From positions 1 through 39,779 of the IMG/VR virus record IMGVR_UViG_3300031236_000021: a stretch of DNA of 39,779 bases; one strand, given 5' to 3'. Position 1 is the stretch's first letter; each line of letters begins with the position of its first letter. The position numbers and the translations under genes are program-made. This document shows, one piece after another, positions 23,554 to 31,092 of the stretch. The DNA comes from a virus. The notes below the pieces were generated by a model that saw nothing but the letters and a program-made list of their open reading frames with translations, was not told where the DNA came from and searched no databases.

Positions 23554-23774
23554 GTCCGGGGATCGACGGCGAGACGCTCAAGAACTGGTTCACCTACCAC
23601 GCACCGACGGACACGCAGCTCGCCGACTACGCCGAGATCCGAGCGGCCGGGCTTGAGTTCGCCCGTATGATCGTCGCTCACACGCCCGCGAGCGCGGACC
23701 AGACGGCGGCGCTGCGCAAGGTCCGCGAGGCCGTCGCGACGGCGAACATGTCGATCGCCTGCGGTGGCAGGTGA
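23550..23774 (+). CDS. Acb2/Tad1-like nucleotide-sponge anti-defence protein
   Basis: A 74-residue protein with the hallmark pattern of the small Acb2-type family (DUF7681): WFTYHAPTDTQLADYAEIRAAG, then FARMIV...TPASADQTAALRKVREAV and ANMSIACG. Characterised members are hexameric proteins that bind and hide cyclic nucleotide signals used by CBASS and Thoeris-type defences, so that effector proteins are not activated. Conserved Tyr, His and Arg residues of the family are present here. It lies in the rightward block of small overlapping genes (ATGA with the previous, GTGA with the next), a sensible place for an early anti-defence gene. The family call is from recognition of the motif; ligand range is unknown. 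Confidence 0.8.
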   Translation: MSPGIDGETLKNWFTYHAPTDTQLADYAEIRAAGLEFARMIVAHTPASADQTAALRKVREAVATANMSIACGGR

Positions 23775-23875
23775 CGACCACCGCTGAGAAGATGTGCGGG
23801 TGGTGCGGCAAGAAGTTCACCGGATCCTTAATGGTTGAGGACCACGACGACCACGTTCGGAAGGGCGCCAAGTGA
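23771..23875 (+). CDS. 34-residue zinc-finger-like protein
   Basis: A short gene from GTG 23771 (overlapping the previous stop) to TGA 23875 (overlapping the next GTG start). The product has CGWC near residue 9 and HDDH near residue 24, a C2H2-like spacing suited to one zinc ion, and a basic tail (VRKGAK). Both junctions are four-base overlaps like those of neighbouring genes, which is the main support for it being real. Confidence 0.55.
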   Translation: MTTTAEKMCGWCGKKFTGSLMVEDHDDHVRKGAK

Positions 23876-24666
23876 GCGAGACGATCAAGCTCGAGGGGAT
23901 CAGCTACAAGTCGCTCACGCTCCTCAACGACTCCGTGCTCGTCCGCGCCATGGCCCGCGAGGAGGTCCGCGCGTCGGGGCTCGTGCTGCTGCACAGCCAG
24001 CACCCGGAGCATGTCTCGGGCGACACGTTCTACGGCGAGGTCGTCGCCGTCGGTCCCGGATCGCTCGTGCGCGAGGGACCGAAGCCGGAGGTCGTGGCGG
24101 CGTTCGTGCGCGAGACGGCAGACAAGATCATTGATCGCGACGCTGATAACGGCTGCACGCCCGGCGATACGTTCTACACGATCGCGAGGCGGCTCGAGTC
24201 TTTCGTTCGCGACTTCCTCGAACAGCGCCGATCCTTCTGCCGCGTCCCGGTGCCGTGGCAGGTCGGCGACCAGGTGCTCTGCCGGCAGGGGCACGGCCCG
24301 GAGATCGACTGTCGTGAGGGGCGGTTCCATATCGTCGAGCGAGCCGGCGCCTACGGCCACGGCATCATCGCGGCGTGGGCGAAGGAGCACGTCCACTGCT
24401 GGCACCAGGTCGGCGGTGTTCGTGGCTCCGAGCCGCGCCTCGCGCGATGCGCATGCGGTCGCGAGACCTACATCGACACGCGGCTCCCCGCCTGCACCGA
24501 GTGCCCGCCCGGCGAGCGACTCGCCGAAGCAGTGCTCGGCGGCAAGCACGTCTACGACATGAAGATCCCCGACGCTCCGACCGCGCACGAGTTCGACCCG
24601 GACCGCCCCAGCGGCTTCGCCGCCGGCGAGATGATGCCCGAAGCGGACGACGGGAGGGACGATTGA
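23872..24666 (+). CDS. GroES-like co-chaperonin with insertion and C-terminal zinc ribbon
   Basis: A 264-residue protein. Residues 13-63 match the first half of a GroES fold (LTLLNDSVLVRAMAREEVRASGLVLL...YGEVVAVGPG), and residues 124-158 match the second half (VPVPWQVGDQVLCRQGHGPEIDCREGRFHIVERA). Between them, residues about 65-123 are an extra helical insertion not found in GroES. A zinc-ribbon-like region follows (C193, C195, C208, C211; also C176 and H178). Ordinary GroES proteins are about 95 residues. Phages such as T4 carry their own co-chaperonin (gp31) to fold capsid proteins on host GroEL; a similar role fits the capsid genes nearby. The zinc module could add a binding partner. Confidence 0.7.
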   Translation: MSETIKLEGISYKSLTLLNDSVLVRAMAREEVRASGLVLLHSQHPEHVSGDTFYGEVVAVGPGSLVREGPKPEVVAAFVRETADKIIDRDADNGCTPGDTFYTIARRLESFVRDFLEQRRSFCRVPVPWQVGDQVLCRQGHGPEIDCREGRFHIVERAGAYGHGIIAAWAKEHVHCWHQVGGVRGSEPRLARCACGRETYIDTRLPACTECPPGERLAEAVLGGKHVYDMKIPDAPTAHEFDPDRPSGFAAGEMMPEADDGRDD

Positions 24667-24716
24667 TCGAACACCGCCACTGCCGCCATCGGATCACCGA
24701 GGAGCGTTGCCGGTGA
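24663..24716 (+). CDS. 17-residue Cys/His-rich micro-gene (tentative)
   Basis: A reading frame from TTG 24663, overlapping the GroES-like stop as TTGA, to TGA 24716, which overlaps the next ATG as TGATG. The product is MIEHRHCRHRITEERCR, with two Cys and three His. It fits the overlap chain of the block but is too short to prove; the next gene could simply start 50 bases after the GroES-like gene. Confidence 0.25.
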   Translation: MIEHRHCRHRITEERCR

Positions 24717-25057
24717 TGACCTCGTGCGCGTGCGGCGGCGTGCCGACCCACGGAGACGTGTGCTGCTGGTGCTGGGTCGTCGAGCTCACCCGGCCGCTCG
24801 CCGAGGGCCACACGGAGTGCATGCTCGCGGCGCGGCGTCTCGGTCCGATCAAGACGCGCTTTCGGTCGGCGCAGCAGGCGGTCCTCGACGGGTGCCTCGC
24901 CGTGATCCATAGCAGCGACGCCGTGCCGATCCGGTCCATGAGCGTCGACGTGGCAGAGGCGGCGCGCCGGCACCCCGATCGGATCGTCTCCATGATCCTG
25001 GCGAAGCTCGTGAGCGGACTGACGGCTGAGATCCGGAGCAGGGTCAAGGTCTCGTGA
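24716..25057 (+). CDS. Small Cys-rich hypothetical protein
   Basis: A 113-residue protein from ATG 24716. The N-terminus is cysteine-rich (SCACGGVPTHGDVCCWCW), likely a zinc site with CxC and CCxC; the remainder is helical and charged (FRSAQQAVLDGCLAVIHSS, VAEAARRHPDRIVSMILAKL). No family was recognised. It overlaps the next gene as GTGA. Confidence 0.6.
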   Translation: MTSCACGGVPTHGDVCCWCWVVELTRPLAEGHTECMLAARRLGPIKTRFRSAQQAVLDGCLAVIHSSDAVPIRSMSVDVAEAARRHPDRIVSMILAKLVSGLTAEIRSRVKVS

Positions 25058-25380
25058 CGCCGTGCCCTCTCTGCCCAAGCGGCGAGTCCCGTGGCGTCGG
25101 ATCGTTCGGACAAGTGCTGTCGTGCACGGCGTGCCTCGACGGAGCGCGAGCCGCGGAAGTCGTCCGCGCCAAGAAACGCGAGGCGCGCGGCGGAACGTGC
25201 GACGCGTGCAAGAAGCGTCCGGGCACACTGCTCGGCGGATCGAACTTGACGCCGACCGGCGCCTTCAAGTCGGAGGCGCTCTGCATTGACTGCTCCGCCG
25301 CCCGAGTGACCGCAGACCTCGACCGAGCGGCAGATGCGTTCAAGCACTTCAACGACGACGCGAACCGGGAGCCGCTGTAG
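25054..25380 (+). CDS. Small zinc-ribbon-like protein
   Basis: A 108-residue protein starting at GTG 25054, overlapping the previous stop. Four pairs of cysteines are visible: CPLC near residue 4, CTAC near 24, CDAC near 49 and CIDC near 77, a pattern suited to two zinc ribbons. It may bind nucleic acid or act as an adaptor. It follows two other Cys-rich products in the same block, so zinc-binding proteins are clustered here. Confidence 0.65.
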   Translation: MTPCPLCPSGESRGVGSFGQVLSCTACLDGARAAEVVRAKKREARGGTCDACKKRPGTLLGGSNLTPTGAFKSEALCIDCSAARVTADLDRAADAFKHFNDDANREPL

Positions 25381-25381
25381 C

Positions 25382-26215
25382 GTGGACGACGAGATCCGCC
25401 GCCTCACCGTAGCCGTCGAGCGCGCCTGGCAGGGCCGCTACTGGGTGCTCGTGCGGCCGATCAGCCGCAGCCAGGAACCGAGCGAGATCTTCCACGCGGA
25501 CGCCGTGCCCATGCTGCGGAGGGTGACGGCGCACCGAGGCGACGCGCGCGAGGCCGTGTGGGCGCTGCCCGTCGTCACGATCGAGGAGCTCGAGCACCGC
25601 TTCCGCGGGCAGGATCTCGTGCGGCAGCTCTGGTTCTGCGCGTGGGACCGAGTCAACGCGCGCCAGTGCCTCCTCCCGTCCACAGGACTCAGGATCGAGC
25701 GCGTCTCAGATGGATGGCCGGAAAAGGACGTGCTACCGGCGCAGCGGGTCCGCCCGCTGACCGTCGTCCGGTGCGAGCGGTGCGACCACTTCTTGCCTCG
25801 GGTGTTCTCCTCGCTGGAGGAGCTCGGCCAGGGCATAGAGGGCGCAGACTTTCAAATCCTGATCGCAGAACTGCGGTGGGCCGTCAACGACGTCCGCGAC
25901 GAGCGCGCGGCCAGCGCATTTCGTCGCGCGCTCGACGTTCACCCGAGCGCGGGAGGCGGCGATGTGATGGTCGGACGCGCGAACCCGAGTCGAATGCACC
26001 GCTCCGGCGCCCGAGCTGGTGACCTCGTCGATGTTACTGAGGGTGGCCCGGAGGAAACGCGCTTCCGATCCGGAACCTACCGAGCTCGAGTTCGCGAAGT
26101 CTTCAACGACCACGAGATGAGCGTCTACCCGGTTGAGCTCGAAGCACTGGTTGAGCCCGGCTCACCGAACCTCACGCTCGCGGACGGAGACGAAGTGCGC
26201 CTCGTGCGACCCTAG
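25382..26215 (+). CDS. Hypothetical protein with a CxxC pair, last gene of the rightward block
   Basis: A 277-residue protein from GTG 25382, two bases after the previous stop. A central VRCERCDHFLPR pair could bind metal with residues elsewhere. The N-terminal part is mixed alpha/beta, and the last 75 residues look like a small beta domain (RAGDLVDVTEGG...GTYRARVREVFND...DGDEVRLVRP). No family was recognised. Its stop codon shares the palindrome CTAG with the stop of the convergent gpF-like gene. Confidence 0.65.
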   Translation: MDDEIRRLTVAVERAWQGRYWVLVRPISRSQEPSEIFHADAVPMLRRVTAHRGDAREAVWALPVVTIEELEHRFRGQDLVRQLWFCAWDRVNARQCLLPSTGLRIERVSDGWPEKDVLPAQRVRPLTVVRCERCDHFLPRVFSSLEELGQGIEGADFQILIAELRWAVNDVRDERAASAFRRALDVHPSAGGGDVMVGRANPSRMHRSGARAGDLVDVTEGGPEETRFRSGTYRARVREVFNDHEMSVYPVELEALVEPGSPNLTLADGDEVRLVRP

Positions 26216-27138
26216 CGATACGCCCCGCTACGCGACGGCCGACGCCCGAAGCCAGGCGCGAACCGCGCCGCGATCGGCGGAGAGCGGAACGAGTCCGGCA
26301 CGTCGTCGAACGTCGGGACCGCGACGCACCTGCAGCTGAACCCGCCTGGAGGGCTGTATTTGTCCCAGACAGGATCGTCGACGCGCGCCACGAAGCCGTC
26401 CAGCGCCGCGTGGTTCTCGCCGTTGTCCTGCGGGCGCCCGCTCCGCACGTTCGCGTCTCCGGCCGTCTCGAAGCGAAGCGCGATGGGGATCCCGGCTCGG
26501 TTGACCTTCTCCGCCTCGCGGAACCTGCCCGCCGTCGTCGCCGTGTTGAACGTCGTCCGAACGACGGTCTCGGCGTAGGCGCTGGGCCAGTCCCACTCCG
26601 TCACGAGCTGCTGCACGATCTTCGGCGTCGGCGTCCCCTCGCGCAGGCCCGAGACGAGCCGGTCCTTCACGCGCGCCGCGACCTCGGCGTCGGCGGCCTT
26701 GGCGAGCGCGAAGCCGTGCGCGTAGAACAGCGACCCGTCGCCGAGTCGCACCGCTCCGTAGGCGTGCTCGACCTCGAGGCCGGCGGACTTGAGCGCCTCT
26801 GCCCCGAACGGGTCGCGCGACTCCAAGTCCTCGATCGCCGCCGCGAACGGGACGGCCGGGACTTCGTCCGGGATCTGGAGCGCGAACTCCTCCGGCACGG
26901 GCGTCTCGCGCGAGCGAGAGAGGATCTCGACTCGGCCCGAGAGGTCGGCCGCCGCGCTGAGTCGCGAGAGCGCCGCGGAGAGCCGCTGGAGCGCGGCGAG
27001 GTGGTCGTGCTCGCGCGTCGCGCTCGTGAGCCGCTCCGCATGCGCCGTGGCCAGCGACTCGATCGCCGCTTGCGCCTCGCGCTCGGCCCGCTTCGCCTCA
27101 GACTTGAGCGCGCGCTGGAAACGAGCGACGGCGTTCAC
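26212..27138 (-). CDS. Head morphogenesis protein (Mu gpF / SPP1 gp7-like)
   Basis: A 308-residue protein. The GTG at 27138 is chosen because it overlaps the upstream stop as GTGA; a GTG at 27156 would extend it by six residues. The N-terminal half is a long charged helix region, and the C-terminal half carries the family signature: YAETVVRTTFNTATTAGR, later NHAALDGFVA, and DDPVWDKYSPPGGFSCRCVAVP. Such proteins are injected or head-internal minor capsid proteins, encoded beside the portal. Here it is separated from the portal gene by two virion-like and two small genes. Confidence 0.85.
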   Translation of the reverse strand: MNAVARFQRALKSEAKRAEREAQAAIESLATAHAERLTSATREHDHLAALQRLSAALSRLSAAADLSGRVEILSRSRETPVPEEFALQIPDEVPAVPFAAAIEDLESRDPFGAEALKSAGLEVEHAYGAVRLGDGSLFYAHGFALAKAADAEVAARVKDRLVSGLREGTPTPKIVQQLVTEWDWPSAYAETVVRTTFNTATTAGRFREAEKVNRAGIPIALRFETAGDANVRSGRPQDNGENHAALDGFVARVDDPVWDKYSPPGGFSCRCVAVPTFDDVPDSFRSPPIAARFAPGFGRRPSRSGAYR

Positions 27139-27479
27139 CGCGGCGCTTCGACCCACGTCGAGCCTGACGTGACGACGGCGACGCCGAGCCTCCGCGACGC
27201 GGCCTGCTCGGACTCGCGCTGGGCGAGCTCGAGATCCGAGATCCTCGCCGCGAGAAAGCGCACGACCTGCACCCGCATGCGCTGATCGGAGACGACGGGC
27301 GCCAGATCCGCGACGAGCGCGTCCCAGCTCGCCGCGTTGGAGCGCGCCTGCGCGGACTCGCCCGCGTCCATGGCGAACGTCTTCGGCCCGTCGACCCGCA
27401 GCGGTCGTCCGAGCGCGTAGAAGAACGGGACCGCGGCGAGGATCCCGGCGACGAAGATCGCGGCGAAGGTCTTGGTCAC
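27135..27479 (-). CDS. Small membrane-anchored protein
   Basis: A 114-residue protein from GTG 27479, which overlaps the previous stop. An N-terminal hydrophobic helix (FAAIFVAGILAAVPFFYALG, residues 4-23) is followed by a charged region and a C-terminal helix (RMRVQVVRFLAARISDLELAQRESEQA). This single membrane segment with a coiled tail is reminiscent of spanin or holin-accessory proteins, but no family motif is visible and no lysozyme-like gene was found nearby. Membrane anchoring is the safe part of the call. Confidence 0.6.
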   Translation of the reverse strand: MTKTFAAIFVAGILAAVPFFYALGRPLRVDGPKTFAMDAGESAQARSNAASWDALVADLAPVVSDQRMRVQVVRFLAARISDLELAQRESEQAASRRLGVAVVTSGSTWVEAPR

Positions 27480-27709
27480 AGGTTGAACGTCGGGTCGTTG
27501 ACGACCGTCACCGGCGTGCTCGGTGTGATCGCCAGGACGTTTCCGACCGCGATCCCGGAACCTGCCGGAGAGCAGAAGACGTAGCAGTTCGTGAGCGCGC
27601 CACCGACCGTGATGCCTACCGTCGCCTGACAAAAGACTCCAGGGATCGTTGGGTGAAGGAACACGTTGCCAGGGACGAGCGACGAGAGGAGCGCTTGATA
27701 GGGGTTCAT
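27476..27709 (-). CDS. Small hypothetical protein
   Basis: A 77-residue protein starting at ATG 27709 with AAGGAGA a suitable distance upstream. It is beta-rich with three cysteines (PGVFCQATVGITVGGALTNCYVFCSPAG) and a repeated Val/Thr/Pro pattern toward the end. No family was recognised. It lies between the large fibre-like gene and the small membrane protein. Confidence 0.6.
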   Translation of the reverse strand: MNPYQALLSSLVPGNVFLHPTIPGVFCQATVGITVGGALTNCYVFCSPAGSGIAVGNVLAITPSTPVTVVNDPTFNL

Positions 27710-27753
27710 TCAGTCCGTCTCCTTGATAATGCTTTGACGTTGTAGGTGATTCC

Positions 27754-30483
27754 TCAATCAGGGGTGACCGTGACGCCGTTCCCGAACGGCGTCACGGTCA
27801 CCGTGCAGGTCACGGATGTCGGGACGAGGGTCGCCCACGCCGGAGCCACCAGGATCGCCACAGCCGTGCTCGTGACGCTCGTGCTCGTCGTTCCGGCCGT
27901 GAGCGTGTCGGCGCCCGAGTTCACGGAGGACTCGTCGGTGATCGCCGCGGCGGAGGCGGTGACCGTGCCTGCCTTGTTGACCGCGCTCACGGAGAAGGAC
28001 CCCGTGGCCGTCGAGTAGTTGGTTCCGTCGGTAGCGACCACGTTGTAGTAGACGATGCACCCACCGCCAGAGCCGCTCTTCGGAACGTTGAGCGTCGTGA
28101 TCGTCGTGGCCGTGGCCGTCGTGGTCGACATCGTCACGGAATGTCCGGCGATGAACAGGCGGTCGCCGAGGGTCTGGGCCGTCGAGCCGGAGGCGAGGGT
28201 GAACCCGGTCTGGAGGTGGAAGTTCGACGTGCCCGTCCCGGTCGGGATCCCCGTCGTCAGGAGCAAACCGCCTCCTGCCGCATTCGACCCCGATCCGGCG
28301 CCGCCCGTGATCTGCGCGAGCCCGGGGGTTGCCGCCCCTCCGTTCAGCGTGAGGGAGGGCCCGCCCATGGACGTGCCGGACGCGCCGGCCGAGAGCGTGA
28401 TCGTGCCCCCGGAGCCGGTGGTCGTCGCGCCCGCGCCTCCGCTCCCTGCCGTGAGGGAGATCGCGCCGCCGTTCCCACCAGCGTTAGAGAACCCGTTTGA
28501 CGCCGCGCCGCCAGCCCCGGTGGTCAACGACCAACCGCCACCAAAACCTCCTGTGTTAGGAGCGATGAAGGAGGTTCCGCTTGAGGCTCCGCCTGCTCCA
28601 GTCGTGCTGGAGAGGGCGCCGCCGTTACCTGCCACCGCGCCGCCCGTGGACGTGGTTGCCTGCCCGGCGCCGGTCGCAAGAGTGAGTCCTCCGCCGTTAT
28701 AGGTCGTTATGCTGCTCGTCGACGGTGGGCCGCTCCCGGACTGGATCGTGATGAGGCCGCCTGCTCCGCCGCTCGTCGGCTGCGTGGTCTGGATCGTGAC
28801 CGCCCCCGAGGCGCCGGACGTGGAGCCGCCTGCTCCGCCCGAGATCGTGACCGCCGTCCCGGCGCTCGTCGTCCCCTGGCTGGCGCCGGACAGGAAGAAC
28901 GTCTGGTCGCTCGGCCCCAGGACGTGCGGCGCCGCTGCCGTGAACGCCCCGAGTCCCGAGACCCACGAGATCGTTCCTGCCGTCGTGACGGGAGTCCCGT
29001 TGCCGACCGAGAGGCCGCTCGCGGCGATGAAACCGGCGACGTTGCTCGTGTTGCTGTTCCCGACGTAGAGGGTGTTCGCAGCCCCGCGCGAGAGGGTCAC
29101 GTCCGTCCCAGCGCTGCCGGGGCCCCAGGCGGTCAACCCGCTCACGAGCACCTTGTAGCGATCGAACGAGTCACCAGTGACAAAGCTCTGGATCGCCACA
29201 TTCGAGGCGGACGCAGAGGAGACCTGGTAGCCGGACGCTCCGTAGGTGAGGAAGTTGCCTCCGTTGTCTATGTAAAATTTCGCCGTGGTGCCTGCCGAAC
29301 CCGCGAAGCCTTCGATGAAGTAGTTGCCGCCGGACCCAAGGGCCGCCTCCGTGCGCGCGATGTAGAGGTCACAGCTCGAAGCTGTGTAGATAGACGACAC
29401 GTTGTAGATCGTTGTGAGCGAGAGCGACTCGTATGCAGCGGACGACGACGAGGTCGGATGAAACTGGGGCGCCAAGCCGATAAACGGAACTGATCCCGAC
29501 GTGGTCGTGATGCCGGAGCCCAGCGTCTGGAAATTCATGGACTCTGGGACGGCTCCGTCCTGGAGTCCTACGTTGACGGTCCCAGACTCGTATTGGATGT
29601 AACCGTCGGACGCCCCGTTGAATAGCAATTGGGACCCGGCGAGGTCTATGTTCGTGCCACCCGTTGCGTTTCCATTCGTCAGCACTTGCGCTAGAGTGAG
29701 CGACCCACCGCTCCCGCCGAGCGAGTGCCACGCCGCACCGTAGAAGCCCTCGATCGTTCCGGCCGACGTGTTGACGTAGAGGGGAACGCTCCCAGTGAGA
29801 AGAACGCCCGGAGTCCCAGTCGCGACGCCCGCACCGCCCTGAGTCGAGAGGAATCCGTATGTTGATGTCGTTGACGCAGCCCCCGTGCCGGCGAGGAAGT
29901 TGCCGCCCTCAATCGTGCCGTTGCTGTCGCCGACCGTGCCATCTCCCACGAGCGCGACGGAGCCGGTGGACCACGAGAGGTCCCATGTGTTACTGCTACC
30001 GTTCTGGAAGATAATCCCGGCGGTCGTAGTGTTGTTAAGGTAGAGTGCGGCTGTGCTCGTAAGCGCCCACGCCTGCGAAAGCTGCTCGATCGCGTTGCGG
30101 ACAAATACGTCGCCGTTCGAGACCTGAAAGAAGACGTTGGCCGAGTCGTCGGTGACGTTGAGCATGGTGCCGGCGGAAGGGGCGGCCACCGCGAGGCCAA
30201 CCGACGGGGCGGCCGTCCCCACGCCAAGCCCCGCAAACTGGGGCGTGCTCGTCGTGTCGATCCCCTGAGGAGCCGAGAGCGTGACAGCTCCCGTGGACGA
30301 GCTCGCGATGATCTCGTGGGCTGTTCCCGTGATCGAAGTGACCCCGCCTCCGCCTCCGCCGCCGGATCCGCCCTGGGCGGGACCGAATCCTCCGAAAGAG
30401 CCGGCTTGAACCGCCGCCGCGCCTGCCCAGCACGCGAGGACGAACGTCGCGAGGCACGACCAGAACTTCGTCTGTCGGCGCAT
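27754..30483 (-). CDS. Large fibre-like protein with an export-type N-terminus
   Basis: A 909-residue protein. The N-terminus has a basic start (MRRQTK), a hydrophobic core (LATFVLACWAGAAA) and a possible cleavage site after VQA, like a Sec signal or signal anchor; the following segment is Gly-rich. The body is built of beta repeats seen in phage fibres, with a Gly/Thr/Ser-rich repeat region (about 560-780) of units such as GGAGGSTSGASGAVTIQT. The C-terminus is beta-rich and Thr/Val-rich. It sits between the portal and gpF-like genes rather than with the tail genes. A surface fibre or head fibre is likely; the signal-like N-terminus is unusual for a virion protein and may direct export or membrane anchoring. 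Confidence 0.7.
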   Translation of the reverse strand: MRRQTKFWSCLATFVLACWAGAAAVQAGSFGGFGPAQGGSGGGGGGGVTSITGTAHEIIASSSTGAVTLSAPQGIDTTSTPQFAGLGVGTAAPSVGLAVAAPSAGTMLNVTDDSANVFFQVSNGDVFVRNAIEQLSQAWALTSTAALYLNNTTTAGIIFQNGSSNTWDLSWSTGSVALVGDGTVGDSNGTIEGGNFLAGTGAASTTSTYGFLSTQGGAGVATGTPGVLLTGSVPLYVNTSAGTIEGFYGAAWHSLGGSGGSLTLAQVLTNGNATGGTNIDLAGSQLLFNGASDGYIQYESGTVNVGLQDGAVPESMNFQTLGSGITTTSGSVPFIGLAPQFHPTSSSSAAYESLSLTTIYNVSSIYTASSCDLYIARTEAALGSGGNYFIEGFAGSAGTTAKFYIDNGGNFLTYGASGYQVSSASASNVAIQSFVTGDSFDRYKVLVSGLTAWGPGSAGTDVTLSRGAANTLYVGNSNTSNVAGFIAASGLSVGNGTPVTTAGTISWVSGLGAFTAAAPHVLGPSDQTFFLSGASQGTTSAGTAVTISGGAGGSTSGASGAVTIQTTQPTSGGAGGLITIQSGSGPPSTSSITTYNGGGLTLATGAGQATTSTGGAVAGNGGALSSTTGAGGASSGTSFIAPNTGGFGGGWSLTTGAGGAASNGFSNAGGNGGAISLTAGSGGAGATTTGSGGTITLSAGASGTSMGGPSLTLNGGAATPGLAQITGGAGSGSNAAGGGLLLTTGIPTGTGTSNFHLQTGFTLASGSTAQTLGDRLFIAGHSVTMSTTTATATTITTLNVPKSGSGGGCIVYYNVVATDGTNYSTATGSFSVSAVNKAGTVTASAAAITDESSVNSGADTLTAGTTSTSVTSTAVAILVAPAWATLVPTSVTCTVTVTPFGNGVTVTPD

Positions 30484-30485
30484 GG

Positions 30486-30992
30486 TTAATCAACTCCCGA
30501 GGTCAGCTCGTCCACGCGTATGATCGGCACCGCCGTCGTCGTCCCGACGGAGAAGTTGATCGCGGAGGGCGTCACGCCCGACACGTTGCCGATCGTGCTC
30601 GTCGCGCCGCCGGCTCCGCTCTGAGTCACCGACCCCGGCTGCGCGCTGTTCCGAGTCCCCCAGACGAACGTGAACGTCTGACCGCCGGTCAGCGCCGTCC
30701 CCGAGTTCATGGCGGAGGTGAACGTGTGCGTGCCGTCCGTCTCGACGATCGAGAACGTGCTCGTCGTCGCGAGGACGACCGAGATCCTGATCGCGCTGGC
30801 GCTCGTCTTGAGCGTCAAGTTCGTCGTGAAGATCGACGTGCCGCCCGTGACGCTGGGTATGTTCCAGCCGCTCGCGATCGGTATGAAACCACCGCCGCTC
30901 TGCGCGTGGACCGGGCGCGCCTCGCGCAGGTCCCTCAGCGCCGTGAAGCACATGAACGCGACGACGGACGCGGCGAGCCAGTTCCTGCGCAT
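30486..30992 (-). CDS. Small surface-like protein with an export-type N-terminus
   Basis: A 168-residue protein from ATG 30992, with GGAGGT shortly upstream. The first 30 residues read as a signal peptide (MRRNWLAASVVAFMCFTAL, with AQ at a plausible cleavage position), and the rest is Thr/Ser/Gly-rich beta sequence (GGTSIFTTNLTLKTSASAIRISVV). It ends two bases before the fibre-like gene, so the two are probably co-translated and may interact. The copy of the TAGACT motif at 31012-31022 lies just upstream. No family was recognised. Confidence 0.65.
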   Translation of the reverse strand: MRRNWLAASVVAFMCFTALRDLREARPVHAQSGGGFIPIASGWNIPSVTGGTSIFTTNLTLKTSASAIRISVVLATTSTFSIVETDGTHTFTSAMNSGTALTGGQTFTFVWGTRNSAQPGSVTQSGAGGATSTIGNVSGVTPSAINFSVGTTTAVPIIRVDELTSGVD

Positions 30993-31011
30993 CGGGACCT
31001 CCGGTGTCCGG

Positions 31012-31022
31012 CGAGTCTACAC
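31012..31022 (-). promoter_or_regulatory. Copy of the conserved GTGTAGACTCG motif
   Basis: On the leftward strand this reads GTGTAGACTCG, about 20 bases before the 168-residue gene. The same core, GTAGACTCG followed by NCGG, precedes the methyltransferase and portal genes. TAGACT with a preceding TG resembles an extended -10 element, so it is proposed as a phage promoter. Confidence 0.45.
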
Positions 31023-31092
31023 GCTCGGGCGGTTCGCGGGAAGCGCGTTCACGGGCCTTGAAGACGGAACCTGTCGGCGAGCTCCTGGTCCG

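Noticed and set aside
26212-26215. Shared CTAG palindrome forming both stop codons of convergent genes as a regulatory site
   Set aside because: A four-base palindrome at convergent TAG stops is expected by chance when genes abut; no hairpin surrounds it.
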